This document shows, piece after piece, positions 35,354 through 44,756 of a DNA stretch of 64,000 nt; within the stretch, counting starts at the first letter, position 1, and the number at the start of each line of letters is the position of its first letter. The position numbers were made by a program, and so were the translations under genes. Source of the DNA: Microcoleus sp. FACHB-1515 (GTDB lineage: Bacteria > Cyanobacteriota > Cyanobacteriia > Elainellales > Elainellaceae); assembly GCF_014696105.1 (NCBI RefSeq), contig NZ_JACJPO010000058.1:1-64000 (forward strand). Reading direction: 5' to 3'. The notes under the pieces are model-generated. The model saw only the letters and a program-made list of their open reading frames with translations, had not been told where the DNA came from and did not search any database.

Positions 35354-36403
35354 TTATTCGCGATGGGCGTGATGCTGCGTGAACGATCGATAGACCGCAT
35401 CGCGATCGTACAGATGGCAGCGATCGACAATTTCGCGCATCATTTTCCAGGAGAACTGGCGCTCTGGCTGCATCCAGGCTCCCCAAAATTGCTGCAAACT
35501 GCGATGCGCCATCCACAAATTGTAGGAAGGAATTGCCGTTGAAATATGGTGCGGCACATGCACGCTGATGTCGTGGCAGAGCCATTCTACCCAGCGCGGA
35601 TAGTTGCAGTGAACCGTTCCCATGAGCTGAGCTTGAGCGGCATTCCAAGAGGCGATCGGCTCAAAGGCAATGTCAGGATCGGTGTGATGCACAAGCGTAA
35701 AGGTACTCATCCAGAAATGATAGGCCAGCCAAGGCATCAGCCAGAATTTAACAAAGCCCCAAAGTCCTGTTGTGGCAAGCAGGAGGGGAAAAGCGATCGC
35801 GGCAAACGTGACCACAGCGGCGATCGAAACAGCAACCTTTTTACGGTCTTTCGCTGCGAAGTTGCGTAGATCAAAATGCAGGCCGACCCAGTGGACGATC
35901 GAAGCAATCCACCACAGGCGACCGCGCAAAGCCGCATAGCCTTTGCGACCCAAAACGTTCATCTGGTCGTAATCGTCCGGTTGCCAAGGCTGCCAAGCAT
36001 TATCGATGTCGAGCTTGTTGGTGTGCTTGTGGTGGAAGTCGTGCAGGATGCGCCAGCTATGAAACGGGTAGACCAGCGGCAGCATCAGCAGATGGCCGAC
36101 CCAATCATTCACCCAGCGGCGTTTGGCGAACGATCGATGTCCGCAGTCATGCGCCAGCACAAACAGTCCGGTTGCCGCTGTTCCGGTAAACAACCAGGCG
36201 ATCGGCAGCAAAAACCAAGGAGAAAAGGCGATCGCCAGTTCGCCCAAGCTCACCATCGCAAGGCTGATTGCAACTGCCGTCCACGCTTTGCGCGGCTGCT
36301 TCTCGAAGCATTCTTTGGGGAGCGTGCGTAAAATTTGTTTTAAGTGAGTGGGAGGCAACTGTGGCAGATCAGTCGCGATCGGTTTTACCGGGGATACAGT
36401 CAT
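35354..36403 (-). CDS. desA: DesA-type acyl-lipid delta-12 fatty acid desaturase
   Basis: About 349 residues from the ATG at 36403, matching cyanobacterial DesA in length and start; an in-frame upstream start at 36487 is less likely. Three His boxes bind the di-iron centre: HDCGH, HDFHHKH and HVPHH. Other family text is [34 protein letters not shown] and [19 protein letters not shown]. DesA puts a second double bond into oleoyl lipids of thylakoid and plasma membranes, and its genes are typically cold-induced. No other desaturase gene is adjacent. Confidence 0.92.
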   Translation of the reverse strand: MTVSPVKPIATDLPQLPPTHLKQILRTLPKECFEKQPRKAWTAVAISLAMVSLGELAIAFSPWFLLPIAWLFTGTAATGLFVLAHDCGHRSFAKRRWVNDWVGHLLMLPLVYPFHSWRILHDFHHKHTNKLDIDNAWQPWQPDDYDQMNVLGRKGYAALRGRLWWIASIVHWVGLHFDLRNFAAKDRKKVAVSIAAVVTFAAIAFPLLLATTGLWGFVKFWLMPWLAYHFWMSTFTLVHHTDPDIAFEPIASWNAAQAQLMGTVHCNYPRWVEWLCHDISVHVPHHISTAIPSYNLWMAHRSLQQFWGAWMQPERQFSWKMMREIVDRCHLYDRDAVYRSFTQHHAHRE

Positions 36404-36745
36404 GGATGGAAAAACTTTCTCCAGATCAATTGGCAGACATGGCAAGCGCCCCGTCGATGAGGCGGGAAGATCAAGGCTTAAACTCAAATTTGTCAGGTTT
36501 CAACCCGACTTAATCTGTAACGAAATATGAATCAAGCCTTCATTTTTATACCATGCGCTGAGGGCAATCGCGCAGCTATCCAAAAGCAATGCGGCGATCG
36601 CATGGCAGACAAATTGCAGTTGAACTACGGCTTGAGTCGCGATTGCCTGTCATCGGATCTACGCGATGTGACCGCAACAAAACAGGTTAGAAACAGCAGA
36701 ATTGCTTCTTGTTCCTAACCTGTTTCGCTTTGCCGAATTTGCCAG
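36404..36745. other. Intergenic stretch upstream of desA
   Basis: This 342-base region should contain the desA promoter on the minus strand. A 63-codon plus-strand frame (36527-36718) has no ribosome binding site and runs into a hairpin, so it is not called. The hairpin is listed separately. Nothing else was seen. Confidence 0.5.
36680..36725. terminator. Large hairpin, probable terminator of the small minus-strand gene
   Basis: AAACAGGTTAG (36680-36690) pairs with CTAACCTGTTT (36715-36725), with further pairing inside after one mismatch. On the minus strand the stem is followed by TGTTGCGG after TTTT, and it lies 21 bases after the stop of the 62-residue ORF. Confidence 0.65.
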
Positions 36746-36934
36746 CTACAAATCCGACTTCATCGTGGAAAGCCGCTGCTCTTTGAGGGCTTGAAGCTGC
36801 TGCAACAGCGCTTCGGCGTCGGCCTGGAGATGCTGTAGCTCGGTGGCGCAGTTGCCGTGTAGCGGCAGGCGAGAACTGCTAGCGGGCTGGGGGGCAGACT
36901 GGGAGACTTGGGGGATTAATGTTTGACTAGTCAT
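36746..36934 (-). CDS. Small unknown protein with C-terminal coiled coil
   Basis: A 62-residue ORF. The first 30 residues are Ser/Pro/Gln-rich; residues about 31-57 form a regular leucine-rich helix (ELQHLQADAEALLQQLQALK). It is followed by a good hairpin terminator, which supports its being expressed. No family recognised. Confidence 0.5.
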   Translation of the reverse strand: MTSQTLIPQVSQSAPQPASSSRLPLHGNCATELQHLQADAEALLQQLQALKEQRLSTMKSDL

Positions 36935-37196
36935 TTGTACTTACTCACACCATTTCGGTATTGTAACGTAATCTGCTGATTTGAAGGTAGAGGATGTATC
37001 GATTTGTGCCAAGGGTTTTGTGCCGCTTTCAATTTCCGCTAGAAGTGGAACAGAAGCACAAATTCATGTTCTTTGTTGATTGAGTCCGATCGCCCGCAAT
37101 CATACATCTGCCCTGTGGATGATGCCCCTTTTGTGTCGCGAAGTGACTGCGCTAAACTAAGAGACTGCTTCCTTTGCAATTGAGCTTGTTGACGCC

Positions 37197-38297
37197 GTGA
37201 CTTTCAGTTTGTTCTCCAATCCTGCTTCGATTTCTCACTCTTCAACTTGGCCGGGACTGATCCGGGCGTATCAAGCTTATTTGCCTGTCACGGAACAAAC
37301 GCCGATCGTCACGCTGCTCGAAGGCAATACGCCGCTGATTCCCGCTCCGGCCATTGCGCGGGCGATCGATCGCGATGTGCAGGTTTGGCTGAAGTACGAT
37401 GGCCTCAATCCGACAGGCAGCTTCAAAGATCGCGGCATGACAATGGCGATCTCAAAAGCCAAAGAAGCCAAAGCAGAAGCCGTGATCTGCGCCAGTACCG
37501 GAAACACTTCAGCCGCTGCTGCTGCCTATGCCCGACGCGGCGGAATGCGAGCCTATGTCTTGATCCCCGATGGCTATGTGGCAACAGGCAAGCTGGCTCA
37601 GGCGTTGCTGTATGGAGCGGAAGTTCTGTCAATTCAGGGAAATTTCGATCGCGCCCTGTCGATCGCCCGCAAGGTGGCCGATGAATATCCGGTTACGCTC
37701 GTCAATTCGCTCAATCCCTATCGGCTGGAAGGTCAAAAAACCGCTGCTTTTGAAATTATTGATGTTTTGGGCACGGCTCCCGACTGGCTCTGCATTCCCG
37801 TTGGGGCGGCAGGAAATATCAGCGCCTACTGGATGGGCTTTTGTCAGTATCATCAAGACGGCAAGAGCGATCGCCTGCCTCGGATGATGGGCTTTCAGGC
37901 GGCGGGCGCGGCTCCACTGGTAGGCGGCGAACCGATCGAGCATCCCGAAACGATCGCGACCGCGATTCGGATTGGCAATCCGGCCAGTTGGGGCAAAGCG
38001 ATCGCCGTCCGCGATGCCAGTCAAGGCGAATTTCATGCCGTGACGGATGAAGAAATTTTGGCGGCTTATCGAATGCTGGCTTCGGAAGAAGGCATTTTTT
38101 GCGAGCCTGCCAGCGCTGCCTCGGTTGCTGGACTGCTGAAGGTGAAAGACCGAGTGCCAGCGGGCGCAAAAATCGTCTGCGTCCTGACCGGAAACGGACT
38201 GAAAGATCCCGACACGGCGATCGCCCACTGCAACGTGCAGCTCAAAGGCGGCATCACTCCGACGCTGGAGGCGGTGGCGCAGGCAATGGGTTTTTAG
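37197..38297 (+). CDS. thrC: Threonine synthase
   Basis: A 366-residue PLP enzyme that converts phosphohomoserine to threonine. It starts with GTG. Motifs: [33 protein letters not shown] with the PLP Lys, [31 protein letters not shown], and the C-terminal [17 protein letters not shown] and [13 protein letters not shown]. The length is that of the short bacterial class. A 262-base leader separates it from the divergent small gene, enough for a promoter. Its 3' end overlaps the convergent coiled-coil gene by 44 bases. Confidence 0.97.
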   Translation: MTFSLFSNPASISHSSTWPGLIRAYQAYLPVTEQTPIVTLLEGNTPLIPAPAIARAIDRDVQVWLKYDGLNPTGSFKDRGMTMAISKAKEAKAEAVICASTGNTSAAAAAYARRGGMRAYVLIPDGYVATGKLAQALLYGAEVLSIQGNFDRALSIARKVADEYPVTLVNSLNPYRLEGQKTAAFEIIDVLGTAPDWLCIPVGAAGNISAYWMGFCQYHQDGKSDRLPRMMGFQAAGAAPLVGGEPIEHPETIATAIRIGNPASWGKAIAVRDASQGEFHAVTDEEILAAYRMLASEEGIFCEPASAASVAGLLKVKDRVPAGAKIVCVLTGNGLKDPDTAIAHCNVQLKGGITPTLEAVAQAMGF

Positions 38298-38715
38298 CGC
38301 GTTCTTTCGCCAGCAAATCCACCGTATCGCCCAAGGCGCTCGTCAGGTCTTTGCGCGTCTTGGCATGTTCGGCTTGCTCGGCGCGAAGCGCTTGCATCAG
38401 GCGATCGCACTCGCTCAAAGCGGTGGCCAGCCGTTCTTTCAGCGCATCCGGCGGCATTTCGGCAATGGATTCGATCGATCCCGCATCAACAGCGATGCTG
38501 GAGGGAGAACGCAGGACATCAAGTTCTGCTTGCAGGCGGGCGATCGACTGTTGGGCAATAGCGGCATCGCTGCGGCGCTGTTTGGCTTCGGTTTCGTAGA
38601 GCGATCGCCATCGGGCAGCACTCGCATAGGCTTCTTCGCGTTCTTGGTTGGCGCGATCGATGCTTTGCCGTAACGATTCAATTTCTGCGAGCCACTGCCG
38701 GACATCCTGAGTCAT
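38254..38715 (-). CDS. Coiled-coil protein of unknown function
   Basis: A 153-residue protein from the ATG at 38715; upstream in-frame sequence lies inside the S2P gene and is not coding in this frame. Residues about 1-70 and 90-135 are strongly helical with heptad spacing and many Glu, Arg and Gln. It ends in a Pro-rich tail ([12 protein letters not shown]). No family known. It starts 29 bases after the protease gene on the same strand, so the two are probably cotranscribed, and it overlaps thrC antisense. Confidence 0.65.
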   Translation of the reverse strand: MTQDVRQWLAEIESLRQSIDRANQEREEAYASAARWRSLYETEAKQRRSDAAIAQQSIARLQAELDVLRSPSSIAVDAGSIESIAEMPPDALKERLATALSECDRLMQALRAEQAEHAKTRKDLTSALGDTVDLLAKERAKNPLPAPPPPASE

Positions 38716-38744
38716 CGCTGTTTCATGCCGAGATGGGTAGAAGT

Positions 38745-40232
38745 CTAGAACAAAATCTGCGTCACTGCGGGCGGAGCCGGAAGCACAATCAGGACGAGCA
38801 GCGAAAGCGCCATCAGGCCAAGGAAGTCGCGGCGGTTGTCGAGATCGCTCACGTCGTTCAGCGCAGGCTCGTCCACGACGGGCATAAAGAACAGCAAAAT
38901 CGCCCACAGCAAATATTCTTGCACCTTCAAGGCAAGCGCCAGCACAATCAGGCGTGACACCTGCCCAATGACTGCACCAACCCGCTGACCAAACATCGCG
39001 TGAACCATGTGGCCGCCGTCAAGCTGACCCACAGGCATCAGGTTTAGAGCGGTCACGACCAAGCCTAAGCAGCCTGCAACGGCGATCGGATGCAGCTTCA
39101 GCGCGCTTTCTGCCGTAAACTGACTGCCCAGCGCCATTTTCGAGAGCAGCGTCAGCAACAGTGAATTGGTCGGCGTAAATGACGTGAAATTGAGCAGGCT
39201 GGAGGTTTCTCCGAGTTCGGTCGGCGTGGAGTGTGCCAAGCCCCAAATCAACAGCGGCAGGGCAACGAGAAATCCGGCCAGGGGGCCAGCAATGCCGACA
39301 TCGAATAGCGCTTTGCGGTTGGGGACGGGCGATCGCATCTGAATAAACGCGCCAAACGTGCCAAACGGAAAAAACGCCGCTGGCGGAACCGGAATGAAAT
39401 AAGGCAGCGTAGCGCGAATTCGATAGCGCCGGGCGGCGAAATAGTGCGCGAGTTCATGCGTTCCCAAAATTGCCATTAGTGAGAGCGCATACGGCAATCC
39501 TTGCCGCAACAAGCCGATATTGTCCTGAAGCTGTTCCTCCGTCACACCTGCAATCACGGTTCCCGCCAAGGTGGTCGTGAAAATGGTTGCCAGCAGCAGC
39601 CCGATCGCCCAGCCCGGACGAGTCAATCGCGCCTGCGATTGCGTTTGCGCGATCGTGTTTGGCACAAGCGCAAAGAACGGTTTGCCGTTGAGTCCTTCTT
39701 GAAAAACGACCAGGAATCGATCGCCAAACTGCTGCTGAATATTTTCCTGAATCGTTTTGTAGGCGACTTCGGGCGAAGTGCGGAGTTGACCACGACAGAT
39801 CAAAGCTTGCGGGCGATATTCGACATTTTGCAGATAGTAGACCGACCAGGGGAAGCAGTTTTGCAGCGCGGCTTCTTCTTCTTTGTCGATCGGGCGCAGA
39901 ACCGGACGGGGATCAAGCGCGGGGATGGGCGATCGCTGCTGCGAGGCGGTTGCTTCGGGTTGTCCAGGCTGCGAGGTGGCAGCAGATTTGGCGGGTCTGC
40001 CCCACTGAATCAGCAAGTAGTAAAGAATTGGACAGGCGATGAAGGGGCCAAACAGCAGCAGCACAGGCATTCGTTCGTTTTCGCCATTCATCAAAATCCA
40101 GCCCGTCCAAATAAAAGCAGGTGTCATCATCACCAGCCACAGCACCCAGACAGGCGTGCGCGTAATGTTGGCGACGCTGCGCTGCACGATTAGATAGGTA
40201 AAAAGTCCTAACAAAAGTAGCCAGATGATCAT
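38745..40232 (-). CDS. Site-2 protease family (M50, EGY-like) intramembrane metalloprotease
   Basis: A 495-residue protein with about eight membrane segments. N-terminal helices (about 1-70) are followed by a soluble part (about 90-210) with FLVVFQEGLNGKPFFALVPN, as in plant chloroplast EGY proteins. The metalloprotease site is at about 250 (GTHELAHYFAARRYRI, the HExxH motif) and the distal Asp lies in NLMPVGQLDGGHMV. FGTFGAFIQMRSPVPNRKALFDVGIAGPL is the EGY hallmark. EGY proteins cleave membrane proteins in plastids and are needed for normal thylakoids; the substrate here is unknown. Confidence 0.9.
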   Translation of the reverse strand: MIIWLLLLGLFTYLIVQRSVANITRTPVWVLWLVMMTPAFIWTGWILMNGENERMPVLLLFGPFIACPILYYLLIQWGRPAKSAATSQPGQPEATASQQRSPIPALDPRPVLRPIDKEEEAALQNCFPWSVYYLQNVEYRPQALICRGQLRTSPEVAYKTIQENIQQQFGDRFLVVFQEGLNGKPFFALVPNTIAQTQSQARLTRPGWAIGLLLATIFTTTLAGTVIAGVTEEQLQDNIGLLRQGLPYALSLMAILGTHELAHYFAARRYRIRATLPYFIPVPPAAFFPFGTFGAFIQMRSPVPNRKALFDVGIAGPLAGFLVALPLLIWGLAHSTPTELGETSSLLNFTSFTPTNSLLLTLLSKMALGSQFTAESALKLHPIAVAGCLGLVVTALNLMPVGQLDGGHMVHAMFGQRVGAVIGQVSRLIVLALALKVQEYLLWAILLFFMPVVDEPALNDVSDLDNRRDFLGLMALSLLVLIVLPAPPAVTQILF

Positions 40233-40390
40233 GCTGTGGCTTTGGGTGAAGTGAACACAAATGCTGTCGATCGATCAAACCAAACAGCATACCTCAATCT
40301 TTAGGATACCTTTTTGGAGAAAAGCTTGAATTGACGCGATCGAAAGCTTTTCTTTTAAGATCAAATTCGCACCCTTAAGCCGCAACCCTT

Positions 40391-41086
40391 GTGCAGATTC
40401 AAACTCGCTGGCCGCGATCGATTTTCGATTCGATTTTTGCTTTCGCGCCCAATCGCGACACCTTGGGCGGAACAGCCTATTTGATTGTAGAAAATTCTGC
40501 CGACGCAGCCAAAGATGCCAGCACAGCCAAAAATTTATTAATCGATGCGCCTGCCTGGAACGACGAAACGCAAGAGTTTTTGCAGCAGCAGGGTGGCGTT
40601 CAGCGCTTGTTTCTCACCCATCGCGGCGGACATGGCAAGGCGATCGAAATTCAAAAAACCTTTGGCTGTGAAATTGTCGTGCAAGAGCAGGAAGCTTACT
40701 TGCTGCCGAATCTGGAGGTCACGACGTTTGAGCGAGAGATGCAGTTGAGCAGTTCCGCCCGCGCCCTTTGGACACCCGGACATTCTCCCGGTTCCGCCTG
40801 CCTGCACTGGAGCGCTCAGGGCGGCATTTTGTTTACGGGACGGCATCTTTTGCCGACGGCACAGGCCGATCCCGCTCCATTGCGATCGGCCAAAACTTTT
40901 CACTGGCCGCGCCAAATTCAAAGTACCCGCCGCATTCTTGAAGCATTTTCACCCGAATCGCTGGCGTTCATTTGTCCGGGGGCAAGCAGCGGCTATCTGC
41001 GCGGGAAGGGAGCGATCGATCGCGCTTACGATCGCTTGGCGCAACTCGACCTCGATGCCCTCCAGCAAACAAAAGTTCTGATGTAG
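40391..41086 (+). CDS. Metallo-beta-lactamase-fold protein with degenerate metal site
   Basis: A 231-residue protein starting with GTG. The fold is recognised from GGTAYLIVEN, NLLIDAPAW, LFLTHRGGHGKA, LWTPGHSPGSACLHW, GILFTGRHLLP and a late CPGAS. In active members the first motif is H-x-H-x-D-H and the later one T-G-D. Here the former is HRGGHG and the latter TGR, so most zinc ligands are gone while the GHSPGS His is kept. It is probably not a normal hydrolase. It lies just upstream of hisIE on the same strand. Confidence 0.8.
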   Translation: MQIQTRWPRSIFDSIFAFAPNRDTLGGTAYLIVENSADAAKDASTAKNLLIDAPAWNDETQEFLQQQGGVQRLFLTHRGGHGKAIEIQKTFGCEIVVQEQEAYLLPNLEVTTFEREMQLSSSARALWTPGHSPGSACLHWSAQGGILFTGRHLLPTAQADPAPLRSAKTFHWPRQIQSTRRILEAFSPESLAFICPGASSGYLRGKGAIDRAYDRLAQLDLDALQQTKVLM

Positions 41087-41121
41087 CTCGATAATAAAAT
41101 CTGTTGCTTTTCTCGTGCTTC

Positions 41122-41751
41122 ATGTCAGTTGCTTCCATTTCCGCCGATCGAATTCGCTTTAACGAGCAAGGCTTGGTTCCTGCGATCGTGCAGGACTATC
41201 TTGACGGCACTGTGTTGATGCTGGCCTGGATGAATCGCGACTCGCTACAAAAAACGATCGACACGGGCGAAACTTGGTTCTGGAGTCGATCGCGATCGGA
41301 ACTTTGGCACAAGGGCGCAACTTCCGGCCATCTTCAGCAGATCAAGTCGATGCGCTATGACTGCGACAGCGATGCGCTGCTGATTGGCGTGGAGCAAATT
41401 GGCGAGATTGCCTGTCACACCGGAGAGCGAAGCTGCTTTCATCAGGTGGAAGGGGCGATCGCTGCGCCACCCGCCGACACGCTTTCGCAGGTGTTTGACG
41501 TAATTTGCGATCGACGTGACCAGCCGAATCCCGATTCCTACACCTGCAAGCTGTTGGCCGGAGGAGACAACAAAATTCTCAAAAAAATTGGCGAAGAAGC
41601 CGCTGAAGTCGTCATGGCCTGCAAAGACGACGATGCGGACGCGATCGCCTCAGAAGCGGCAGACTTGTTTTATCACACGCTGGTCGCTCTGGCACATCAC
41701 AAAGTCGATTTGCGATCGGTCTACCGCAAATTGCAGGAACGCCGCCGCTAG
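41122..41751 (+). CDS. hisIE: HisIE, phosphoribosyl-AMP cyclohydrolase / phosphoribosyl-ATP pyrophosphatase
   Basis: A 209-residue fusion enzyme for steps 2 and 3 of histidine synthesis. The ATG at 41122 is chosen over TTG at 41104. The HisI domain (about 1-115) shows [38 protein letters not shown], the zinc site CDSDALL and [10 protein letters not shown]. The HisE domain (about 125-209) shows [21 protein letters not shown] and [13 protein letters not shown]. Confidence 0.96.
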   Translation: MSVASISADRIRFNEQGLVPAIVQDYLDGTVLMLAWMNRDSLQKTIDTGETWFWSRSRSELWHKGATSGHLQQIKSMRYDCDSDALLIGVEQIGEIACHTGERSCFHQVEGAIAAPPADTLSQVFDVICDRRDQPNPDSYTCKLLAGGDNKILKKIGEEAAEVVMACKDDDADAIASEAADLFYHTLVALAHHKVDLRSVYRKLQERRR

Positions 41752-41812
41752 AAGCATCAGCGATCGCTAGGCCGTGCTACAACAAGGGTAATTCCGTGAA
41801 GGACGAGGGGTT

Positions 41813-42508
41813 ATGACAGCCGCAACGCACGATCGCAGCCCGCGTGTTTTGCTGATCGAAACGGATGAAACTTTGGCGCAGCATGTCAGCTTTGACCTGC
41901 AAGAATCCGGCTATGAAACCGCGATCGCGCATGACACTTCGACCGGAATGCACCAGGTTGAAGAATTTCAGCCGTCGTTGATCGTGATCGATCGCTTGTT
42001 GGCCGGAGAGTCGGGGCTGTCGCTGTGTCACCAGTTGCGATCGCAGGGCGCACGGATGCCCGTGTTGCTGATGATGGCGCGAGACAGCGTGGACGATCGC
42101 GCCGCTGCCCTGGAAGCGGGAGCCGATGATTATTTCCTCAAGCCGTATCGCAGTGAGGAATTTCTCAAGCTCGTCAAGCTGTATTTGCAGCCGGATAAAG
42201 TTGGTAGCGAACAGTTGCGCTTTGGCGATCTCTCGCTCGATTTGGCAACGCGGCGGGCGTTTCGGCATGAGCGGGCGATCGATTTGACGATGAAAGAATT
42301 TGACCTGCTCAAATATCTCATGGAGCATCCGCGTGAAGTTTTGACTCGCGAACAGATTCTCGAAAACGTCTGGGGCTATGACTTCATGGGCGAATCGAAC
42401 GTGATTGAAGTCTACATTCGCTATCTCAGGCTGAAGATTGAAGATGAAGGCGAAAAGCGCCTGATTCAAACGGTGCGCGGCGTCGGCTACGTGTTACGCG
42501 AATCATAG
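41813..42508 (+). CDS. nblR: OmpR-type response regulator with atypical receiver, NblR-like
   Basis: A 231-residue DNA-binding regulator. The receiver (about 10-125) keeps the acceptor Asp (IVIDRLL) and Lys (FLKPY), but the usual acidic pair is Glu-Thr (LLIETDE) and the Thr/Ser is Met (LLMMARDS). The winged-helix domain (about 135-230) is complete: LTMKEFDLLKYLMEHPREVL, VIEVYIRYLRLKIE and VRGVGYVLRES. NblR, which triggers phycobilisome breakdown on nutrient stress, is known for a receiver unable to be phosphorylated normally. That match supports the name, but other RpaB-like regulators are possible. Confidence 0.7.
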   Translation: MTAATHDRSPRVLLIETDETLAQHVSFDLQESGYETAIAHDTSTGMHQVEEFQPSLIVIDRLLAGESGLSLCHQLRSQGARMPVLLMMARDSVDDRAAALEAGADDYFLKPYRSEEFLKLVKLYLQPDKVGSEQLRFGDLSLDLATRRAFRHERAIDLTMKEFDLLKYLMEHPREVLTREQILENVWGYDFMGESNVIEVYIRYLRLKIEDEGEKRLIQTVRGVGYVLRES

Positions 42509-42564
42509 GGCACTTGCGAACGGCGATCGGCGTCAAGCAACGCACATTCTTTTTGTTAGGAACG

Positions 42565-43077
42565 ATGAATCGGAAGTTTGTTAAAGTCTTTGGCCTGAGT
42601 TTGGCGATCGCGCTGTTGGGCTGCACTCCTACGCCTTCGGTCAGTGCGCCGCCAGAACCGAATGAGGCGATCGTGGCGCAGGCGATCGACAGGCCGCAGT
42701 CGCTGCCGCTGACCTTGCAGTTTGAGGCGAACGGTCAAACGATTCGGCTGGAAGAAGCCCGGACGCCGCGCCAGCGCGAAATTGGTCTGATGTTTCGCCG
42801 CAGGCTAGGAGCAAATCGCGGCATGTTGTTCACGTTTGATTCGGTGCAGCCTTTACGCTTTTGGATGCGGAATACGCTGATTCCGCTTGACATGGTGTTC
42901 TTGCGGAACGGCGTGATTCAAGGAATTGTCCGCAGTGCGCCGCCCTGCACAACGCCGACCTGTCCGACCTATGGCCCCGATGCGCCGAGCAATCAGGTGA
43001 TCGAACTGCGGGGCGGGCGAGCCGCAGAGCTACGGCTGCGGGTCGGGCAGCGACTCGATATCAGGCCGATCGAGTAG
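42565..43077 (+). CDS. DUF192 lipoprotein
   Basis: A 170-residue protein from ATG 42565, with a lipobox LLGC at about 15-18. Residues about 55-168 are a DUF192 domain: EARTPRQREIGLMFRRRLGANRGMLF, FWMRNTLIPLDMVFL, and a final strand pair IELRGGRAAELRLRVGQRL. The family is exported and of unknown function. It follows the response regulator by 56 bases on the same strand. Confidence 0.9.
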   Translation: MNRKFVKVFGLSLAIALLGCTPTPSVSAPPEPNEAIVAQAIDRPQSLPLTLQFEANGQTIRLEEARTPRQREIGLMFRRRLGANRGMLFTFDSVQPLRFWMRNTLIPLDMVFLRNGVIQGIVRSAPPCTTPTCPTYGPDAPSNQVIELRGGRAAELRLRVGQRLDIRPIE

Positions 43078-43372
43078 CGATCGATTTCACAAAAATTTCG
43101 CGAAAAATATTGATGCCTAAATTTGACCGTTGCCTGCTACGATATCCGCTTTAGAAAGCGATTCGTGTGAACTGTTTTTTCGCGAAAAGTTCATGAAATT
43201 GCTTGGCATCTACGGGTAATCTTTACCCTGGTTAGTGAATAATAAATTACCTGCTCGGCAGGAGTCAGCGGAGTTGCAAAGCGCTTGATGCCTTGCGGTT
43301 CGCTGGTTTTGGCTGGAGCAGGTGCATTCGGTTCACTTTGTCAAAAAAAGAAGCATCAGGGAGGTGATTCTC

Positions 43373-43561
43373 ATGACGCCAGCAACTTATTCGCGCTTTA
43401 TTCGGTTTTTGCGAGAAGATTTGGCAATTTCAGATTCCTCGATCGCGATCGCCCAGCGGCAAGGTCAAGACCCCGGCCTGCTGCCGATGATTCTGTGGCA
43501 GTACGGGCTGGTGACGATCGATCAGCTTGACAAAATTTTTGACTGGCTTGAATCAGCGTAG
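43373..43561 (+). CDS. DUF2949 protein
   Basis: A 62-residue protein. The start at 43373 is set by GGGAGGTGATT a few bases upstream, one of the best ribosome binding sites in the window. It matches DUF2949, a cyanobacterial family: FIRFLREDLAIS, AIAQRQGQDPGLLPMILWQYGLVTIDQLDKIFDWLE. The fold resembles the N-terminal domain of type II secretion ATPases. Function unknown. Confidence 0.8.
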   Translation: MTPATYSRFIRFLREDLAISDSSIAIAQRQGQDPGLLPMILWQYGLVTIDQLDKIFDWLESA

Positions 43562-43593
43562 GGGCGATCAGCCTTGGCAAACCGCCCCAAAAA

Positions 43594-43614
43594 TGACGAA
43601 TGACGAACTACGAA
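43594..43614. repeat. Heptamer repeat at the aminotransferase stop codon
   Basis: TGACGAA (43594-43600), TGACGAA (43601-43607) and CTACGAA (43608-43614) follow one another. On the minus strand the third copy supplies the stop codon and part of the last Asn/Ser codons of the aminotransferase. Similar TTCGTCA/TTCGTAA heptamers are familiar cyanobacterial STRR units. Confidence 0.65.
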
Positions 43615-44756
43615 TTAATGGCTTGAGCAGCGGCAGCAATGCCTGCACCCGGATTGAAATTCTCGAATCCGAGTTCCTGTAGAACCGCTTCGAGTGCGCC
43701 GATCGCCGTCAGGATGTCCCGATCGCTGACAAATCCCAGATGGCCGACGCGGAAAATTTTGCCTTTCAGATGATCTTGGCCTCCGGCTGTGGCGATGTCG
43801 AAGCGTTTTTTCAGCAGCGATCGAATCTGTTCGGCATCGACTCCGGTAGGAGCGATCGCGGTAATGGCCGGACTCGACGCACCATCAGCCGCAAATAACG
43901 GCAAACTCAAAGCTTTTGCGGCGGCTCTGGTCGCTCGCATGTGGCGCTGATGTCGGGCAAAGATTGCTTCAAGTCCTTCCGCCTGCATCATCTTCAGAGC
44001 GGCTTGCAGACCGAAATACATGTTCACGGGTGGCGTGAATGGATGGCTGTTTTTGGCGGCTTCTTTGCGATATTTGCCCAAATCGAGGTAGAACTTCGGC
44101 AGTTTTGCGGTTGCGTAGGCTTCCCAGGCTTTCGGGCTGACGGCGACAAAGCCGAGTCCGGGCGGCAGCATGTAGCCTTTTTGCGATCCCGACGCGACCA
44201 CATCTAAGCCCCACTGGTCGATCGGCAGATGCACGGCTCCCAAACTCGTCACGGCATCGACCATGATCAGTGCACCGTGCGCTTTGACGTGGCGGTTGAT
44301 CGTTTCTAAGTCGTTGAGAACGCCTGTTGAGGTTTCGCTGTGGGTGATGACGACGGCTTTGATCGTGCGCTCTGTATCCGCTTCTAATTTTTCGCGAAAG
44401 ACTTCCGGGTCGAGCGGTTTGCCCCATTCTGCGGTCACGGGTTCGACGTTTAATCCGTAGGCTTCGGCCACTTTCACCCACCGTTCGCCAAATTTGCCGT
44501 TGTTGCCGACTAAGACGCGATCGCCCGGACTCAAAAAGTTAATCATGCCTGCTTCCATTGCGCCTGTGCCGCTCGCGGTAAGGATCAGCACGTCGCTTTC
44601 GGTTTGGTGCAGCCACTTTAAGCCCTGTGTGACTTCCGCGATGATGCTCTCAAAGTCTTTGGTGCGGTGGCCGATCGGATGCTTTGCCATTGCCAGCAAG
44701 ACTTTTTCGGGCACGGGAGTCGGCCCCGGAATCATCAGCATGAGTTTGTCGTCCAT
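43608..44756 (-). CDS. Alanine/serine-glyoxylate aminotransferase family protein
   Basis: A 382-residue class V PLP aminotransferase from the ATG at 44756, with AAGGA just upstream; the longer frame to 45068 has no family match. Motifs: MLMIPGPTPVPEKVLLAM, ILTASGTGAMEAGM, VDAVTSLGAVHLPID, and the PLP Lys in GSQKGYMLPPGLGF. Such enzymes act in photorespiratory glyoxylate metabolism. Cyanobacterial homologues have historically been annotated as a soluble hydrogenase 42-kDa subunit, which the sequence does not support. Confidence 0.93.
   Translation of the reverse strand: MDDKLMLMIPGPTPVPEKVLLAMAKHPIGHRTKDFESIIAEVTQGLKWLHQTESDVLILTASGTGAMEAGMINFLSPGDRVLVGNNGKFGERWVKVAEAYGLNVEPVTAEWGKPLDPEVFREKLEADTERTIKAVVITHSETSTGVLNDLETINRHVKAHGALIMVDAVTSLGAVHLPIDQWGLDVVASGSQKGYMLPPGLGFVAVSPKAWEAYATAKLPKFYLDLGKYRKEAAKNSHPFTPPVNMYFGLQAALKMMQAEGLEAIFARHQRHMRATRAAAKALSLPLFAADGASSPAITAIAPTGVDAEQIRSLLKKRFDIATAGGQDHLKGKIFRVGHLGFVSDRDILTAIGALEAVLQELGFENFNPGAGIAAAAQAINS

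Noticed and set aside
36527-36718. 63-codon plus-strand frame near desA
   Set aside because: It has no ribosome binding site, no family, and ends inside a hairpin that fits as terminator of the neighbouring gene.
43561-43588. GGGGCG...CGCCCC stem as terminator of the DUF2949 gene
   Set aside because: The 6-bp arms are 16 bases apart and an A run, not a T run, follows on the plus strand. It was too weak to call.
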